DNA of 64,000 nucleotides from Perkinsela sp. pyNocScin1 (GCA_964019655.1 CAXHTR010000007.1:248001-312000); one strand, 5' to 3'. Counted from the first letter of the stretch, positions 1-9,701 are shown. Translations and numbers: made by a program. Notes: generated from the sequence alone by a model not told the origin.

Positions 1-740
1 TCAAGGACTATATGCGTCATCGAAGCTGGAACACGTGCGAGCGATGGGCTCCCATAGAGCTTATTATCCTGGAGGTGGAGCCCCACCATGCCTTCGGGAA
101 GATAATCGAGTGAAATTTCACCGGATAGATTGTTTTCGGCGAGAAAAAGGGCTCGCATGCTGTATGGAAGCTTTGTCAAGCAAATGGTCCCCCAAAGGCC
201 ATTTTTCGAGAGACCAATGACTCGCATTGTCCTCTGCAGATTTTCGAGATTTATTGTCCCCTCAAGCGCATTGCCAAAAGCCTCAAAATTTGTCATTTGT
301 GGCGGCAAAACTGTCAAGTCGAGCGTTCCACTGATGGCGTGTCCACTTATTACAAACGTCTCGAGGCTACGGGGAAGGCGCTCTGTGCTGATTGTCCCGC
401 GGACGACCCATGAGGTGAAGAAGCCCTTTGTCGCATCGAAGTGTACGAGCGCTGGGGGCAAAAGATCGAATGAAACCTCTCCACACGCCCAATTGTGGTT
501 ATTCCATTCAATGGAGATAACGTCACCGCTTCCATCGCACGTGACGCCGTACCATTCTCGAATATCGAGAAATGCACCAGAATCATTCTGAAAGTGCAAC
601 TGCATCTCATTCACTAGAACGACTTTATCGTCTTCGATCGGTGTGACAAGCATCTCCATTCGGCCCTGGTCGTTGATCATCGATTGGTCAAATCGGCCGA
701 TATGGTTATCCACAGTTTGGAGGACGATAGTGAAAAGCAT
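1..740 (-). CDS. LRR family protein, subfamily C (3' end beyond window)
   Basis: The minus frame opens at the ATG at 738-740 and stays open to the left edge, so at least 246 residues are visible and the C-terminus is missing. The protein starts MLFTIVLQTVDNHIGRFDQ, has the family head 'QGRMEML' and 'DIREWYGVTC' followed by 'NWACGEVS', then about six 23-residue LRRs. The leader, 'MLVTPIEDD' segment and repeats match the genes at 2883 and 8199. It carries two repeats that the 8199 copy lacks. The function is unknown; LRRs normally form a binding solenoid, and a role in protein recognition is inferred. Confidence 0.88.
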   Translation of the reverse strand, partial: MLFTIVLQTVDNHIGRFDQSMINDQGRMEMLVTPIEDDKVVLVNEMQLHFQNDSGAFLDIREWYGVTCDGSGDVISIEWNNHNWACGEVSFDLLPPALVHFDATKGFFTSWVVRGTISTERLPRSLETFVISGHAISGTLDLTVLPPQMTNFEAFGNALEGTINLENLQRTMRVIGLSKNGLWGTICLTKLPYSMRALFLAENNLSGEISLDYLPEGMVGLHLQDNKLYGSPSLARVPASMTHIVL

Positions 741-1436
741 TTGTGTAATGATGAAGAAGAAGCGATGAGATGCGTTGCTACCCTATGGGAAATGAGAAAA
801 TATTTTGTATACTTGTCTGGCGTGCATCTTGTCATGGATGCCATCATCGATGCTATCATCTGCTCATGTGACTTCCGTATGAAAGCAAGATGAGTCCTCA
901 AATCTTCTATTCTTCGCTAAAATTTTACGTTGCCCTATGCAAAGAAAGAATTCTGGCCTTTAACAACACACAATGATTCTTCTATCGTGTAACCGCACGC
1001 ACGCTTGCATTGCAGACTGAATTCCCATTCTTTCTCAACGTATGAATAAAATGAAACGCTGGCATGTCAAACAGAAAATCACTCCAGAACGCATGAAAAA
1101 TGACTTTCATTTTGTAGAGTTTAATATGACTCCACCACATTTCTCTATCTGGAGGAACTCACTCGAGCTTTTTTGTTATATCTCGCTGAGATGCCCGACA
1201 ATTTCGTCATCAGCGTGCCTAGTATATCCATCCGCTCTTTATAAGTGAAAACAAGGGTATCTCTTCGCAAAGGCGAAGGGCAAATGCATCGGCGAACCAG
1301 TAGAAGAACATTTCATCAAAAGAAAATTACGAAAAGGAACTGTAGATGAACAGCAGGAAAGAAACTCAGCAAATTTTACCTCTCTGTATATATATTATAT
1401 ATATTATATTTATCAACCAAAAAGGCCCACTGGAAT
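741..1436. other. Gene-free spacer
   Basis: No open frame here resembles the neighbours. The segment nearest the 3' end of the next gene is AT-rich. It would hold the 5' flank of the partial gene on its left and the 3' flank of the 1437-2234 gene on its right. I see no RNA gene or recognisable repeat apart from the TA run at 1386-1412. Confidence 0.5.
1386..1412. repeat. Short TA-rich simple repeat
   Basis: This is an imperfect run of TATAT/ATTATAT units about 25 bp past the stop codon of the minus-strand gene at 1437-2234. It is probably ordinary low-complexity 3' flank. A similar TATATA/CTGTATATC patch lies downstream of the gene at 5278. Confidence 0.7.
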
Positions 1437-2234
1437 TTAGAAATCAAAGTCTGCAGCGCTGACCTCTCTTCGCCTCCGCCGCTCACTGATCGGCAGTGTG
1501 ATTTCTCCCAACTCAGCATCGAAAAATTCCGCATAGGGAGAGTCTCCCAGTCCATCAGTAGTTGCCCCGACGACAACCGGCAAACGCCCCTTCGGCCCGT
1601 TGATCGACTTTACACGGATCTTTGCAGTGTTCACATTCCACACATACAAACATTTGAATTCCGGGGGAAGCGTCATCGCATCAAAGTAGACCGTTCTTAG
1701 CAGCCGGTCCCATAGCTGCAGCACGCGGAGGCTTTTCGGCAAGTCTGTCAGAACAACTTTTCCTATGAAACTGGTAAACTTGCAGCGAAGCTCAACCATG
1801 TTCTCTGGAAGGTGGTGCAGGTTGATAACGCGGCCACTGCGCTGTCTGGACTGCGGCACGAGGCAGCGGTGGAGGTGCATCCACCGCAGATTGCGGGGGA
1901 GGTAGCGATTTACCCAGACGTCGCCGATGCTGACATTACACAGCGCCAAAATGCGGAGAGAGCTCGGCAGCCAGTCCATGGAGACAGCGTGCTGAATCCC
2001 CGATGATCGAGCTGAATCTCTAAAGACAAAGCTCACGACTTCACCGTCGAGGCAGCGAACGCCCCGGAAGTCGCAAACGTTTCGCTGCGTGGCTGGTGTG
2101 ACCTCAAAGTAGTTGTGAAAGTCGGGTGTGTCGAGGGCAGGCTTTTCTATTGCTCGAAGCATTAAATCTCTGGAAGCGACGACTGTATTGAGATTGTCAG
2201 CGGTGAGGATGTGGACATAGAGGCAGGAAATCAT
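1437..2234 (-). CDS. Divergent LRR family protein, 265 aa
   Basis: The ORF starts MISCLYVHILTADN, close to the family leader, and keeps 'VCDFRGVRCLDGEVVSFVF', the family W/F-x-G-V-x-C cap. It has lost most of the asparagine and glycine positions of the repeats. LP-type repeat starts are still visible ('WLPSSLRILAL', 'YLPRNLRWMHL', 'HLPENMVELRC', 'DLPKSLRVLQL', 'TLPPEFKCLYV'). The tail is arginine-rich ('SERRRRREVSAADFDF') and unlike other members. It is the most divergent full-length copy here and could be evolving freely, yet a 265-codon frame without breaks suggests it is still translated. Confidence 0.75.
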   Translation of the reverse strand: MISCLYVHILTADNLNTVVASRDLMLRAIEKPALDTPDFHNYFEVTPATQRNVCDFRGVRCLDGEVVSFVFRDSARSSGIQHAVSMDWLPSSLRILALCNVSIGDVWVNRYLPRNLRWMHLHRCLVPQSRQRSGRVINLHHLPENMVELRCKFTSFIGKVVLTDLPKSLRVLQLWDRLLRTVYFDAMTLPPEFKCLYVWNVNTAKIRVKSINGPKGRLPVVVGATTDGLGDSPYAEFFDAELGEITLPISERRRRREVSAADFDF

Positions 2235-2882
2235 TTTTTGGAATGAATTTGAAAATTTGATAGAAAAGCTGAGGAATATGTGCTGCTAAAGCTCCAAAAA
2301 GCATATGTGACCAAACGCAGTAATTCTACTCCTATCGCAATTCATCTTCGAAATTTTGTGTTCTTACCGCACTCCATACTGTATGCTTGAAGTGCTTCTT
2401 TTTTAGGATTTGACGAAAACTGCAAAAATTCCATCATCGCGATACAATGTATTTGAGTATCTGATACGAGATTTTGTTTACACCAGTGTGGTTCGAATTT
2501 CTTACATCGTGCGGTTGGAAACTTATGCTACTTTCTATCTTAAAGGACTTTATTCTGCACACAATCAGTGCTCAGTGGTTGTATTTGACATAAAAGTGTC
2601 ACTCTTTATATAGAAAATGTCTTTATATACCTCGGGGACCTTCATCAAACCCTTTTCAATCACAAGATTCACTTGCGATGGCTCTTTTCACTTAAAATCT
2701 GTACTTTTTCCAAGATGTGGGGTATCGGCCCCAGATTGTGCGCATGTGTATTCATCATGGTAATAGAAATGCTTTAAAGAGTGTTTGAGAAGTAAGAATA
2801 CGGAACACGACGGCATCACCCAATAATCTCAGATATATTTTTCAGTATCTCAACTATGCTGTCAGCATTTATCGAATACCAC
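2235..2882. other. Gene-free spacer
   Basis: Only short chance frames occur here. A TATATA-containing patch near 2606-2630 resembles the 3' flanks of other array members. I see no RNA gene, relic or repeat that I can support. Confidence 0.5.
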
Positions 2883-3674
2883 TCATCGAACTTTTTGCTC
2901 CCAGAATTTTTGCTCTTCCTCTCCTTGAAAAAAGTTGTGCATGAGCGTGATCTTCTCGAGCGACGCTGGAAGGTGCTCGAGCGACACAAACCCGGACAGG
3001 TCGTTGTCATCCAGTTCCAGCAGGAGCATTCCTTCCGGAAGGTAATCGAGCGATATTGTCCCCGAAAATTTGTTCTCCGCGAGCGACAGCGTGCGCATGC
3101 TGGCCGGCAGCTTGGTGAGGCACAGCGTTCCTTCCAGATTGTTGTTCATCAGCTCAATGGATTGCATGCTCGCTGGCAGAGCCTCGAGGTTGATCGTCCC
3201 TTCAAGATTGTTTGCACCAGCGGCAAAGGCGATCATTGGTGGGGGCAAAAATGCCAAGTCCAAAGTACCCCCAAAGGCCTGCCCATCCACGATGAGCGTC
3301 TCGAGGCCGCGGGGGAGTAGCGCTGTGTTGATGACCCCACGGACTCTCCATGCCTTGAGCACGCCCTTATCAATATCGAAGCTGACGAGCTTTGGCGGCA
3401 GAAAGTCGAGCGAGACCTCGCCGCATGCCCAGTTTTGCATAGCCCAGTTGATCGAAGTGACATTGCCCTGATCGTCACACTTGACGCCACGCCATTTTTC
3501 TATATCGAGGAACTCACCCGCGCTGTTCTTGAAGAGAAGGTAGCCCTCGCTGAGAAGGCTGAATTTTTCGTCGACGATTGGTGTGACAAGCATTTCCATC
3601 CGCTGCTGGTCGGTGAGCAGGGAGGGGTCGAAGCGGCCAAGGGCGGATGTATCGGCGCACAAGTGAAAGAGCAT
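2883..3674 (-). CDS. LRR family protein, subfamily C, 263 aa
   Basis: This is a complete family member: leader MLFHLCADTSALGRFD, head 'QQRMEMLVTPI', cap 'DIEKWRGVKCDDQGNVTSINW', the subfamily motif 'NWACGEVS', then seven LRRs such as 'LPASMRTLSLAENKFSGTIS'. The tail 'FFQGEEEQKFWEQKVR' matches the end of the 8199 gene ('FEGSEFKDQKIR'), so both C-termini are intact. The start follows a pyrimidine-rich stretch with AG about 25 nt upstream. No transmembrane segment or GPI-type tail is visible. The ligand is unknown. Confidence 0.9.
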   Translation of the reverse strand: MLFHLCADTSALGRFDPSLLTDQQRMEMLVTPIVDEKFSLLSEGYLLFKNSAGEFLDIEKWRGVKCDDQGNVTSINWAMQNWACGEVSLDFLPPKLVSFDIDKGVLKAWRVRGVINTALLPRGLETLIVDGQAFGGTLDLAFLPPPMIAFAAGANNLEGTINLEALPASMQSIELMNNNLEGTLCLTKLPASMRTLSLAENKFSGTISLDYLPEGMLLLELDDNDLSGFVSLEHLPASLEKITLMHNFFQGEEEQKFWEQKVR

Positions 3675-3810
3675 TGTGTGAAAAGAAGCGAAATGTACTG
3701 GAAAACTGGTGGAGAGTGGAAACCTATTCTTTTGTACGAATACTTACTCATAATTACTAATATTTATATTAAATTCAATTCAATCCGTATAAAAAGCGCT
3801 CGGCGAAGAT

Positions 3811-4664
3811 TTATTCTTCTTCCTTTTCAGATCTGCTCTCTAGAATTTTTCCCTCCCACGGGTGCTTGTCGCCATTCGCATCGACAACAGCTGTGATTCC
3901 GTCGTGACGGATGTCGAAGGGCATTTCGCCACTTGCCTGCAGAAGCACAGCGGTCGATCTGATTTTGGTTTTATCGATAAAGATTTTTTCGAGTGACTCC
4001 GGCAGCACCAGCAGTCGAAAATCCCCCGAGAACGCATTCAGGCTGAGGTCAATGACCCGCATGGTCTTTGGAAGGGCAGTGATGTTTATTTCCCCACAAA
4101 ATGAGTTTCGATTGACTTTGAGCAGCTCCATGGCAGGTGGCAGCTCGTTCAGGGATAGCTCTCCGCTGAACTGATTATGCGAAATGTCGAAGACCACGAT
4201 TGAGCTTGGTAAATCAGCGAGGACACAGCTGCCACGAAAAAAATTCCAAAAGAGCGATAGTACTTTCAGTTTTTGTGGGAATGAGCCAAAGTTGATCGTG
4301 CCTTGCAGATTATTCGTTCGAAGGGTCAACTTTTCAAGATTTTCGGGCAAATGCGACGGCTCAAGCGTTCCGTGTAGATTACACGAGGTCATGCGTAGGT
4401 CTTTGACCATCGACGGGGCGGCTTTGAATGGAAATTGCGCATCGCTGAAGTGTGTCATGGCACAACAAACTTCTGTTACGCGCTCGTCTTTGCATTTGAT
4501 GTGTCTCCAGCGGCAAACATCTCGAAAGTCCCCGTATTGTCTTTGAGGCGTCTCTTGTACGCATCGCTCATGCCCTCGAAGAGCATCTCCATCAGGGTCT
4601 GGTCAGGGAGTGTGTCGAAGTCAAGGCGGCCAAGGGACGGGTCGATAGCGAAGAGGCTGAGCAT
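3811..4664 (-). pseudogene. LRR family gene broken by a frameshift at about 4530
   Basis: The first part (start at 4662-4664, MLSLFAIDPSLGRLDFD, head 'DQTLMEMLFEGMSD') runs out of frame after 'KDNTG' and stops at 4476. The rest of the gene continues in another frame, ending at 3811 with 'RSEKEEE'. If the frame is changed at the four-C run at 4530-4533 (GGGG on the coding strand), the expected cap residues 'DFRDVCRW' and 'IKC' appear. So a single-base indel in a homopolymer explains the break. Seven LRRs and a 'VVDANG' cap follow. It may be a true pseudogene, a sequencing error or, less likely, programmed frameshifting. Confidence 0.82.
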
Positions 4665-5277
4665 AGATAAAATGCTTGTGCACATGATTGAGTGAAGAGA
4701 GATAATGAAAGGAAAATGATGCTCTGTTGGTGATGCATAGAAAAGAAGAAAGAATGCATTGTTTTTCGCACTCCAAAAAGTGCATAGAGATGCCTTGCGC
4801 TTTGCTCAAATGATCTTGCTCGTATAAGAAAGTATGCGGGTTTTTTGTGTGTTTCCAATCCAACACTTAAGCTATGCCTTCTACGAAAAGATCTGGGCCG
4901 ATCCCAATGATTGCTGCGCTTTCGAATGCCAGAGATTGACAAGATAGATCAGTGCGATCGAATGACTGAAAATATCACCGATAATCTGGTTCATCATTCC
5001 TGGATATTCATCGTCCATCTTCCATCCTCAAAAAAGCACTTTAGGAGCTAAAAGCAGATCGCTTTGCAGCCAGCAGAGTTTTCACACCATTTAACACTCG
5101 TCTCTACTCGCATTTTACTTCAAGCCAACTCAAAAAAAGGCAATCGAAGCTCATTTACTCGCCCAATAATCGAAAAAAGGTATCAATTCAATTTCTAAGT
5201 AATATATACCTCTTCTGTATATCTCTGTATATCGTATAAATCTCGGATTTCATAAACGCATCGCTCGCCACACTATC
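4665..5277. other. Gene-free spacer
   Basis: No frame here resembles a known protein or the LRR family. Pyrimidine/TATATA-rich sequence at about 5200-5240 immediately follows the stop of the minus-strand gene at 5278. I see no RNA gene. Confidence 0.5.
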
Positions 5278-6264
5278 TTACGCCTCTTCCCGCTCGATGA
5301 CAGTCAAGTCCTCATTGGAGAGCAGCGTCTTTCGCCTTACCATCGAGAACTGGAGCTTTAGCCGCAGTTTGAGCGTTTTCGGCACCTGATTCAGGTCCAG
5401 AACCCCCGAGAACGCGTTCTGGTAAAGGTGCAGCTCTTTCATGCCCTTTGGCAGCGCCGAGACGTCAAGGGTCCCCGAGAGCTGGTTGTCGCCGACGTTG
5501 AGGCCACTGATGCCCTCTGGGAGCGCACGCAAGTCGAGCGACCCCACAAAAGCGTTGTTTGAGAGGATCACAGCCTCCATTGCAGACGGAAGCTTCGTCA
5601 CGTTGATGGGCCCAGATAGCGAGCTGCGGGCGAGGTTGAGGTGCTTGAGCTTTGGCGGCAGCTTCGTCAAGTCGACCTCCCCCGAAAAGCGATTCCGCGT
5701 GACAACGAGGTAGACAAGCCCCTGTGGCAGACCAGTCAGGTCAACACTCCCCGAAAACCCGCTGTTGATGACCCGAACGCACTCCGAGCGCTCCGGGAGA
5801 TTCCTAAAGTCGAATGGGCCATCCATGAGTCGAACGTCTTCAACTGTGAGATTTTCAATGCTCGCGGGTAAAGCATTGACGTCGAATGTTCCAAATAGCG
5901 AGCACGTCTGGATATCCAACTTAGTGAGCTGGCGCGGAACGTATTTCGTCTCAAATGACCCTGCAAGGGTGGCGTGTCTCGCATAGTCGTCTTCGCTCTC
6001 ATAGTAGTACTCCTCATCGTCAGAAAAGCCTTCGCCCGACTCGTCAGGGCCGGGCAGATTGAGGACGGTGACGGCGCCTTTGTCGTTGCACTTGGCGATG
6101 TTCCACTCGCTGATATCGCGGAAGTTGCCTTCTTCGTCTTGGTAGCGATTTCGCACCGCTTTGTCGAAGCACTGGACAAGGAGCTCCATCGATGTCTGGT
6201 CGGAGAGGCTGAGCTGGTCGAACTTGCCGAGGAACGGGTCGGCAGTGGCGATGATGTGAAGCAT
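5278..6264 (-). CDS. LRR family protein, subfamily G, 328 aa
   Basis: The protein has leader MLHIIATADPFLGKFD, head 'DQTSMELLVQCFD' and cap 'DISEWNIAKCNDKGAVTVL'. An acidic insert follows ('DESGEGFSDDEEYYYESEDD', residues about 75-94), then 'FETKYVPR' and eight to nine LRRs. The 'ETKY[VL]PR' entry to the first repeat is shared with the genes at 12646 and, on the opposite strand, 34889, which defines a subfamily. The C-terminus is basic and charged. Glycine/serine/leucine repeats are regular, so the solenoid should be intact. The acidic loop could be a phosphorylation or binding site; that is inference. Confidence 0.9.
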   Translation of the reverse strand: MLHIIATADPFLGKFDQLSLSDQTSMELLVQCFDKAVRNRYQDEEGNFRDISEWNIAKCNDKGAVTVLNLPGPDESGEGFSDDEEYYYESEDDYARHATLAGSFETKYVPRQLTKLDIQTCSLFGTFDVNALPASIENLTVEDVRLMDGPFDFRNLPERSECVRVINSGFSGSVDLTGLPQGLVYLVVTRNRFSGEVDLTKLPPKLKHLNLARSSLSGPINVTKLPSAMEAVILSNNAFVGSLDLRALPEGISGLNVGDNQLSGTLDVSALPKGMKELHLYQNAFSGVLDLNQVPKTLKLRLKLQFSMVRRKTLLSNEDLTVIEREEA

Positions 6265-6902
6265 TGATTAATGGTAAAATGAGATTAATAGAATTTCAAC
6301 GAATGCCATCGGAGAAAAAGAATTCATCAGCGGATATTCACAAATTAGGTCATACAAACAGAGTACGACAGCGTAAGATTTGTATAGATTAGGGTATCTG
6401 ACATTGTTTTTGCTCGTACATATCATTTCGTGAAACCGCACCCATCTTTTCAAAATGGCGCCTTTTCTTTTTCTGTATTGTCTTTGTCTACCATTCGAAT
6501 TCTTACTAAAACCTAGTCCCAAAACCCTCTCTCCTGATCGCATCAAAGATACTCTTTGCGCCCAAACCCAAACTTGCGCTCGACCAGTACTTGTAGTACG
6601 CCGAGGCATTGACCAGCAAGCGGTCATCCAACTTTCCCCCATCGATGCAGTGTACCTCGAAATGTGCTTTGTTGCGCCTGCGCTCTATCGAGTCGTGGGT
6701 GCTCTGGATCAATTGATGAGAAGTGCACAGAGCTCAAAATAAGTAAAGGCATTCGGAGACGCCAAAAGGAATAGAAAGCTATGAGCAAACAGATTTTTTT
6801 GCAATCAAAAGAGAAATTTCTGTATATGCTGGGGGTCGAGATAAAAATCATGTGAACTGCGTAATTGCACCCCACGCCATTACAAAAACACATTCCTATC
6901 GC
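6265..6902. other. Gene-free spacer
   Basis: The longest minus frame (6506-6712, 68 codons, ending in 'FGTRF') has no family match and no clear start context, so I do not call it. Nothing else is recognisable. The spacer is unusually long for the upstream side of the 5278 gene and may contain an eroded array member. Confidence 0.4.
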
Positions 6903-7547
6903 TCAGATTGCACTGTCACATTCGACATGCTCCAAGTCACTCTTCCGCTCGAAATGCATACTCCTTGGTGACACTCCATGCAATTTTACGTTGATGCCGC
7001 TCGGTAGGGGCGCAATGCAAACAGGTTTTTGCACGGCAAACTTCTCATCGATAACAAGTACCCGAAGGAACGCATGGAGGGGACCGATGTCCTCCACAGC
7101 GGTGACAGCGTTTTGCTGTATCTTCACAGACTCGATGTATGGCGGCAGGTTGTTCAAATCCAGCATGCCGGTCATGCAGCACCACTCGATTTCGAGCAAC
7201 ATCATCGTTTCTGGCAGACTGGTCAGGTGAATCTCGCCCCAGAGCCCGTGAGCACTCAGATGCAGAAAAATAAGCCGGGATGGCAGCACTGTGCAGTTGA
7301 AGGAGCCTTCGAGGTAGATGCAGCCATCGGCCCACCGGATTTCCTCGATGGTTTTGGAGTAGTTGGCTTGAATGCCTTTCCACGTTGTTGGATCGTCGGG
7401 GTCACCGCCGAGGGCCGCTCGAGCGGTGTCCGCATTGTCGGGGGCAAAGACCAGTGCCATGCGGTCCTCGTCGGTGAGCATATCCGGGTTGAATCTACCA
7501 AGATGCGGACATTCGCTGCAGATCGCTAAGCTGAGCAGAAGTTTCAT
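6903..7547 (-). CDS. Short LRR family protein, subfamily F, 214 aa
   Basis: Its leader is MKLLLSLAICSECPHLGRFN. The head is 'DEDRMALVFAPDN', and a segment 'GGDPDDPTTWKGI' aligns with 'RGDPLDACTWSGI' of the 61538 gene. The cysteine of the cap has been lost. Only four or five poorly kept LRRs follow ('LPSRLIFLHLSAHGLWGEIH', 'LPETMMLLEIEWCCMTGMLD'), and the tail has no repeat. Its relatives, 61538, 62540 and the copy at 63795, lie 55 kb away in the rightmost minus cluster. It is probably functional or only recently degenerating. Confidence 0.82.
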   Translation of the reverse strand: MKLLLSLAICSECPHLGRFNPDMLTDEDRMALVFAPDNADTARAALGGDPDDPTTWKGIQANYSKTIEEIRWADGCIYLEGSFNCTVLPSRLIFLHLSAHGLWGEIHLTSLPETMMLLEIEWCCMTGMLDLNNLPPYIESVKIQQNAVTAVEDIGPLHAFLRVLVIDEKFAVQKPVCIAPLPSGINVKLHGVSPRSMHFERKSDLEHVECDSAI

Positions 7548-8198
7548 AAAGTTACGTTAAGGTTCAAAAGTTGCGGTCACAAACTGATGACTTATTGTCA
7601 ATACTCAAAATCTCATGACTTCATGCTATTCATCTCTGGTCTTGGTATCTGCTTTGCGTAGCAGATTCAAATATTGTAGCACGCCGCTCGTTTCATGCGC
7701 CCGAAGGGAACTCTATTTCTGGAGTTCGCCTTCTGTATTGGGCGGCTCATTGCTGTCCACATACCTGAATTTCCTTTCAGTGCAACTTTGGTGAAAATGA
7801 AGCGCTCGACGACCAAGCGTTCTCTAACTTGATTCTTGGCGATGATTTTTGTAAACGTTATTCATTGTATTCGTTGATGCATAAACCTGCACAGATCTGA
7901 AGGCATCAAATGGGTCACACGCATAATATACTTCTCTCTTTCTCATCTTGTTACTATTACACTTCAGCAACTTCAACGATTGTTTTATACGTTTTCTCGC
8001 ATCACAATACGACGCAACAATACGCTTCTTGCAAAAACGAGTGCTGTCAGCACGAAAAGATCTCATTCGTAGATCTTAAAGTGGATATATTTGACCTGTA
8101 TAGTCCCTTAGTGGTCACAAAAATACCAATACATGTGCAACTTTATCTGTCTTGTACAATTAAACTTGCTGTATCTTCATTCGACTTACTAGACAAAC
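7548..8198. other. Gene-free spacer with one conserved patch
   Basis: No coding frame is convincing. The only structure seen is the patch at 7785-7860 that recurs at 8985-9055 (see those entries). Confidence 0.5.
7785..7860. repeat. Conserved intergenic patch, copy 1
   Basis: About 70 bp here match 8985-9055, including the shared strings ATGAAG, TCGACGACCAAG, GATTC and TGGCGATGA in the same order and spacing. Both copies lie upstream of a minus-strand LRR gene (6903 and 8199). On the plus strand both can be read as 'LVKMKRSTTK' before a shared TGA; on the minus strand both read 'LVV..FIFTK'. Substitutions do not clearly favour either coding reading. It could be a gene relic, an RNA or a regulatory patch. 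Confidence 0.6.
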
Positions 8199-8849
8199 CT
8201 ATCTGATCTTCTGATCTTTGAACTCAGATCCCTCAAAGTAATTTCTATCAAGCAAAAGCCTCTTCACCGAAGCTGGAACTTTCGTGAGCGATGGACTTCC
8301 GCACAGCTTGTTGTGTGAGAGATCGATCTTTTGCATAGTGCTCGGCAGACTCTCGAGGTTGATTGTCCCCTCAAGCACATTGCCGAAAGCTTTAAAGGTC
8401 TTCATTGCCGGCGGCAATTGTTTTAGGTCGATTGTACCTCCAATGGCATGTCCGTTGATGATAAACGTCTCGAGGACGCGGGGTAGGAGCTCTGTGCTTA
8501 TCGTCCCACGCACGACCCATTCGTTGAAGAGACCTTTCGTTGAATCGAAGAAAACGAGGTTTTCGGGCAAAAGGTCGAATGACACCTTCCCGCACGCCCA
8601 GTTCTCGAGAGACCAGTCGATAGAAGTGACTTCACCTCCTTCATTGCACGTGACACCTGGCCATTTTTGAATATCGAGAAAGTCATCGGCGTTGTTTTTA
8701 AATTCCAGATATACGTCATCGACAAGGATGGCTCTATCGTCCTCGATCGGTGTCACAAGCATCTCCATGCGGCTTTGGTCGTTGAGCATGGCTGGATCGA
8801 AGCGGCCGACTGAGGTATCGGCAGTGTGAGCGAAGATTGCGGAAAGCAT
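8199..8849 (-). CDS. LRR family protein, subfamily C, 216 aa
   Basis: The leader is MLSAIFAHTADTSVGRFD, the head 'QSRMEMLVTPIEDD', the cap 'DIQKWPGVTCNEGGEVTSI' and the subfamily mark 'NWACGKVS'. About five LRRs follow. 'NKLCGSPSLTKVPASV' corresponds to 'NKLYGSPSLARVPASM' in the partial gene at the left edge, where it sits two repeats further on. This copy has therefore lost (or the other has gained) 46 residues, exactly two repeat units. The tail 'GSEFKDQKIR' matches the 2883 gene. The start follows CTTTCTTCAAG by 16 nt. Confidence 0.9.
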   Translation of the reverse strand: MLSAIFAHTADTSVGRFDPAMLNDQSRMEMLVTPIEDDRAILVDDVYLEFKNNADDFLDIQKWPGVTCNEGGEVTSIDWSLENWACGKVSFDLLPENLVFFDSTKGLFNEWVVRGTISTELLPRVLETFIINGHAIGGTIDLKQLPPAMKTFKAFGNVLEGTINLESLPSTMQKIDLSHNKLCGSPSLTKVPASVKRLLLDRNYFEGSEFKDQKIR

Positions 8850-9701
8850 TGATATGAGGGAACTTGAAGAAAGATAGGATACGTTGAATTGAAGAAAATT
8901 GAATTCCGAGTGAATAAGAATTAATTTCTACACTAGTTTTGCGAACATTTTGATAGCATATGGCCACCAGACCCCAATGTACAAGCTTAGTAAAAATGAA
9001 GAGATCGACGACCAAGTATTCTGTGCCATGATTCGTGGCGATGACTTTCATGGCGTGTCATTTTGAACGCTGTCTCAATTCCGATTATGTTGTACAGTAC
9101 TTTTCAAGATTCTTCTTCTTTGATACTCGACATTGCACATTTTCGTTGCTGGATTCAAAATTGAAGAAGCACTGCTTCAGGGGGCCTAAAATGCAGCGGT
9201 CTCAAAAATTGGAAATTGCTGAGCCGTAAATCGGCCATTTTTACAGCGGATGCCTAGGCATAAGCCTTTGCTATGGAATATGCCAGCCCTGGAGTGAATT
9301 TTTGACCCGTCACCCAGAGCTCTGGATGACGATAGTATCCATTACCCAATATGCAGAGAAAAGGCCTGTACAACGCCGACTTTGGCATCATGCGCAAGTC
9401 ACGAGGTCTCGCCAAACATCGCAAACTCGCCATTATATGTGGTTCCCAGGCCATTTCATACTACTCGGGAGTTGTTCCCAAAGGGTGCGAGTGTTGAAGG
9501 AAGACTTGGCCTGTATTAGGTCGCATAGGAAGCTACGAGTGACGGGATATCTGTAAGGCCCAGTGTGTTCAAAGTTAAAGTACATCAGTTCTCATTTTCA
9601 TTGTCTATGAGAGGAAGAAAGCGAAGGGGAAAAGGATTGGAATGTCAGAGAAATTTCGTAGAAAAACATAAAATCTTTCCACTCATAATTCTCTTTCATA
9701 C
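8850..9701. other. Long spacer upstream of 8199, with repeat patch and palindrome
   Basis: This 850-bp stretch has no convincing gene. It contains the conserved patch at 8985-9055 and a 22-bp near-perfect palindrome at 9309-9330 (one mismatched pair). Around it are GC-richer segments (about 9175-9560) unlike the rest of the spacer. The ends of that segment show weak inverted similarity (GGGGGCCT... against ...AGGCCCAG), but I found no flanking duplication. Confidence 0.45.
8985..9055. repeat. Conserved intergenic patch, copy 2
   Basis: This is the second copy of the patch described at 7785-7860, lying about 140 bp upstream of the 8199-8849 start codon. Identity is clear over about 60 bp and fades on both sides. 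That argues for a bounded element rather than a recent large duplication. Confidence 0.6.

Noticed and set aside
2856-3320. Long plus-strand frame opposite the 2883 gene, and many similar antisense frames (for example 3070, 4184, 10408, 37150, 45473, 58474)
   Set aside because: They are shadows of the 69-nt repeats. Because the repeat length is a multiple of three, one antisense frame stays open and yields S/R-rich repeats such as 'KSIVPSR'. They mirror the LRR genes exactly and have no start or splice context.
9178-9565. Possible second transposon with GGGGGCCT / AGGCCCAG ends
   Set aside because: Only about 10 of 14 end bases agree, and I found no target-site duplication on the two sides. 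The resemblance may be chance.
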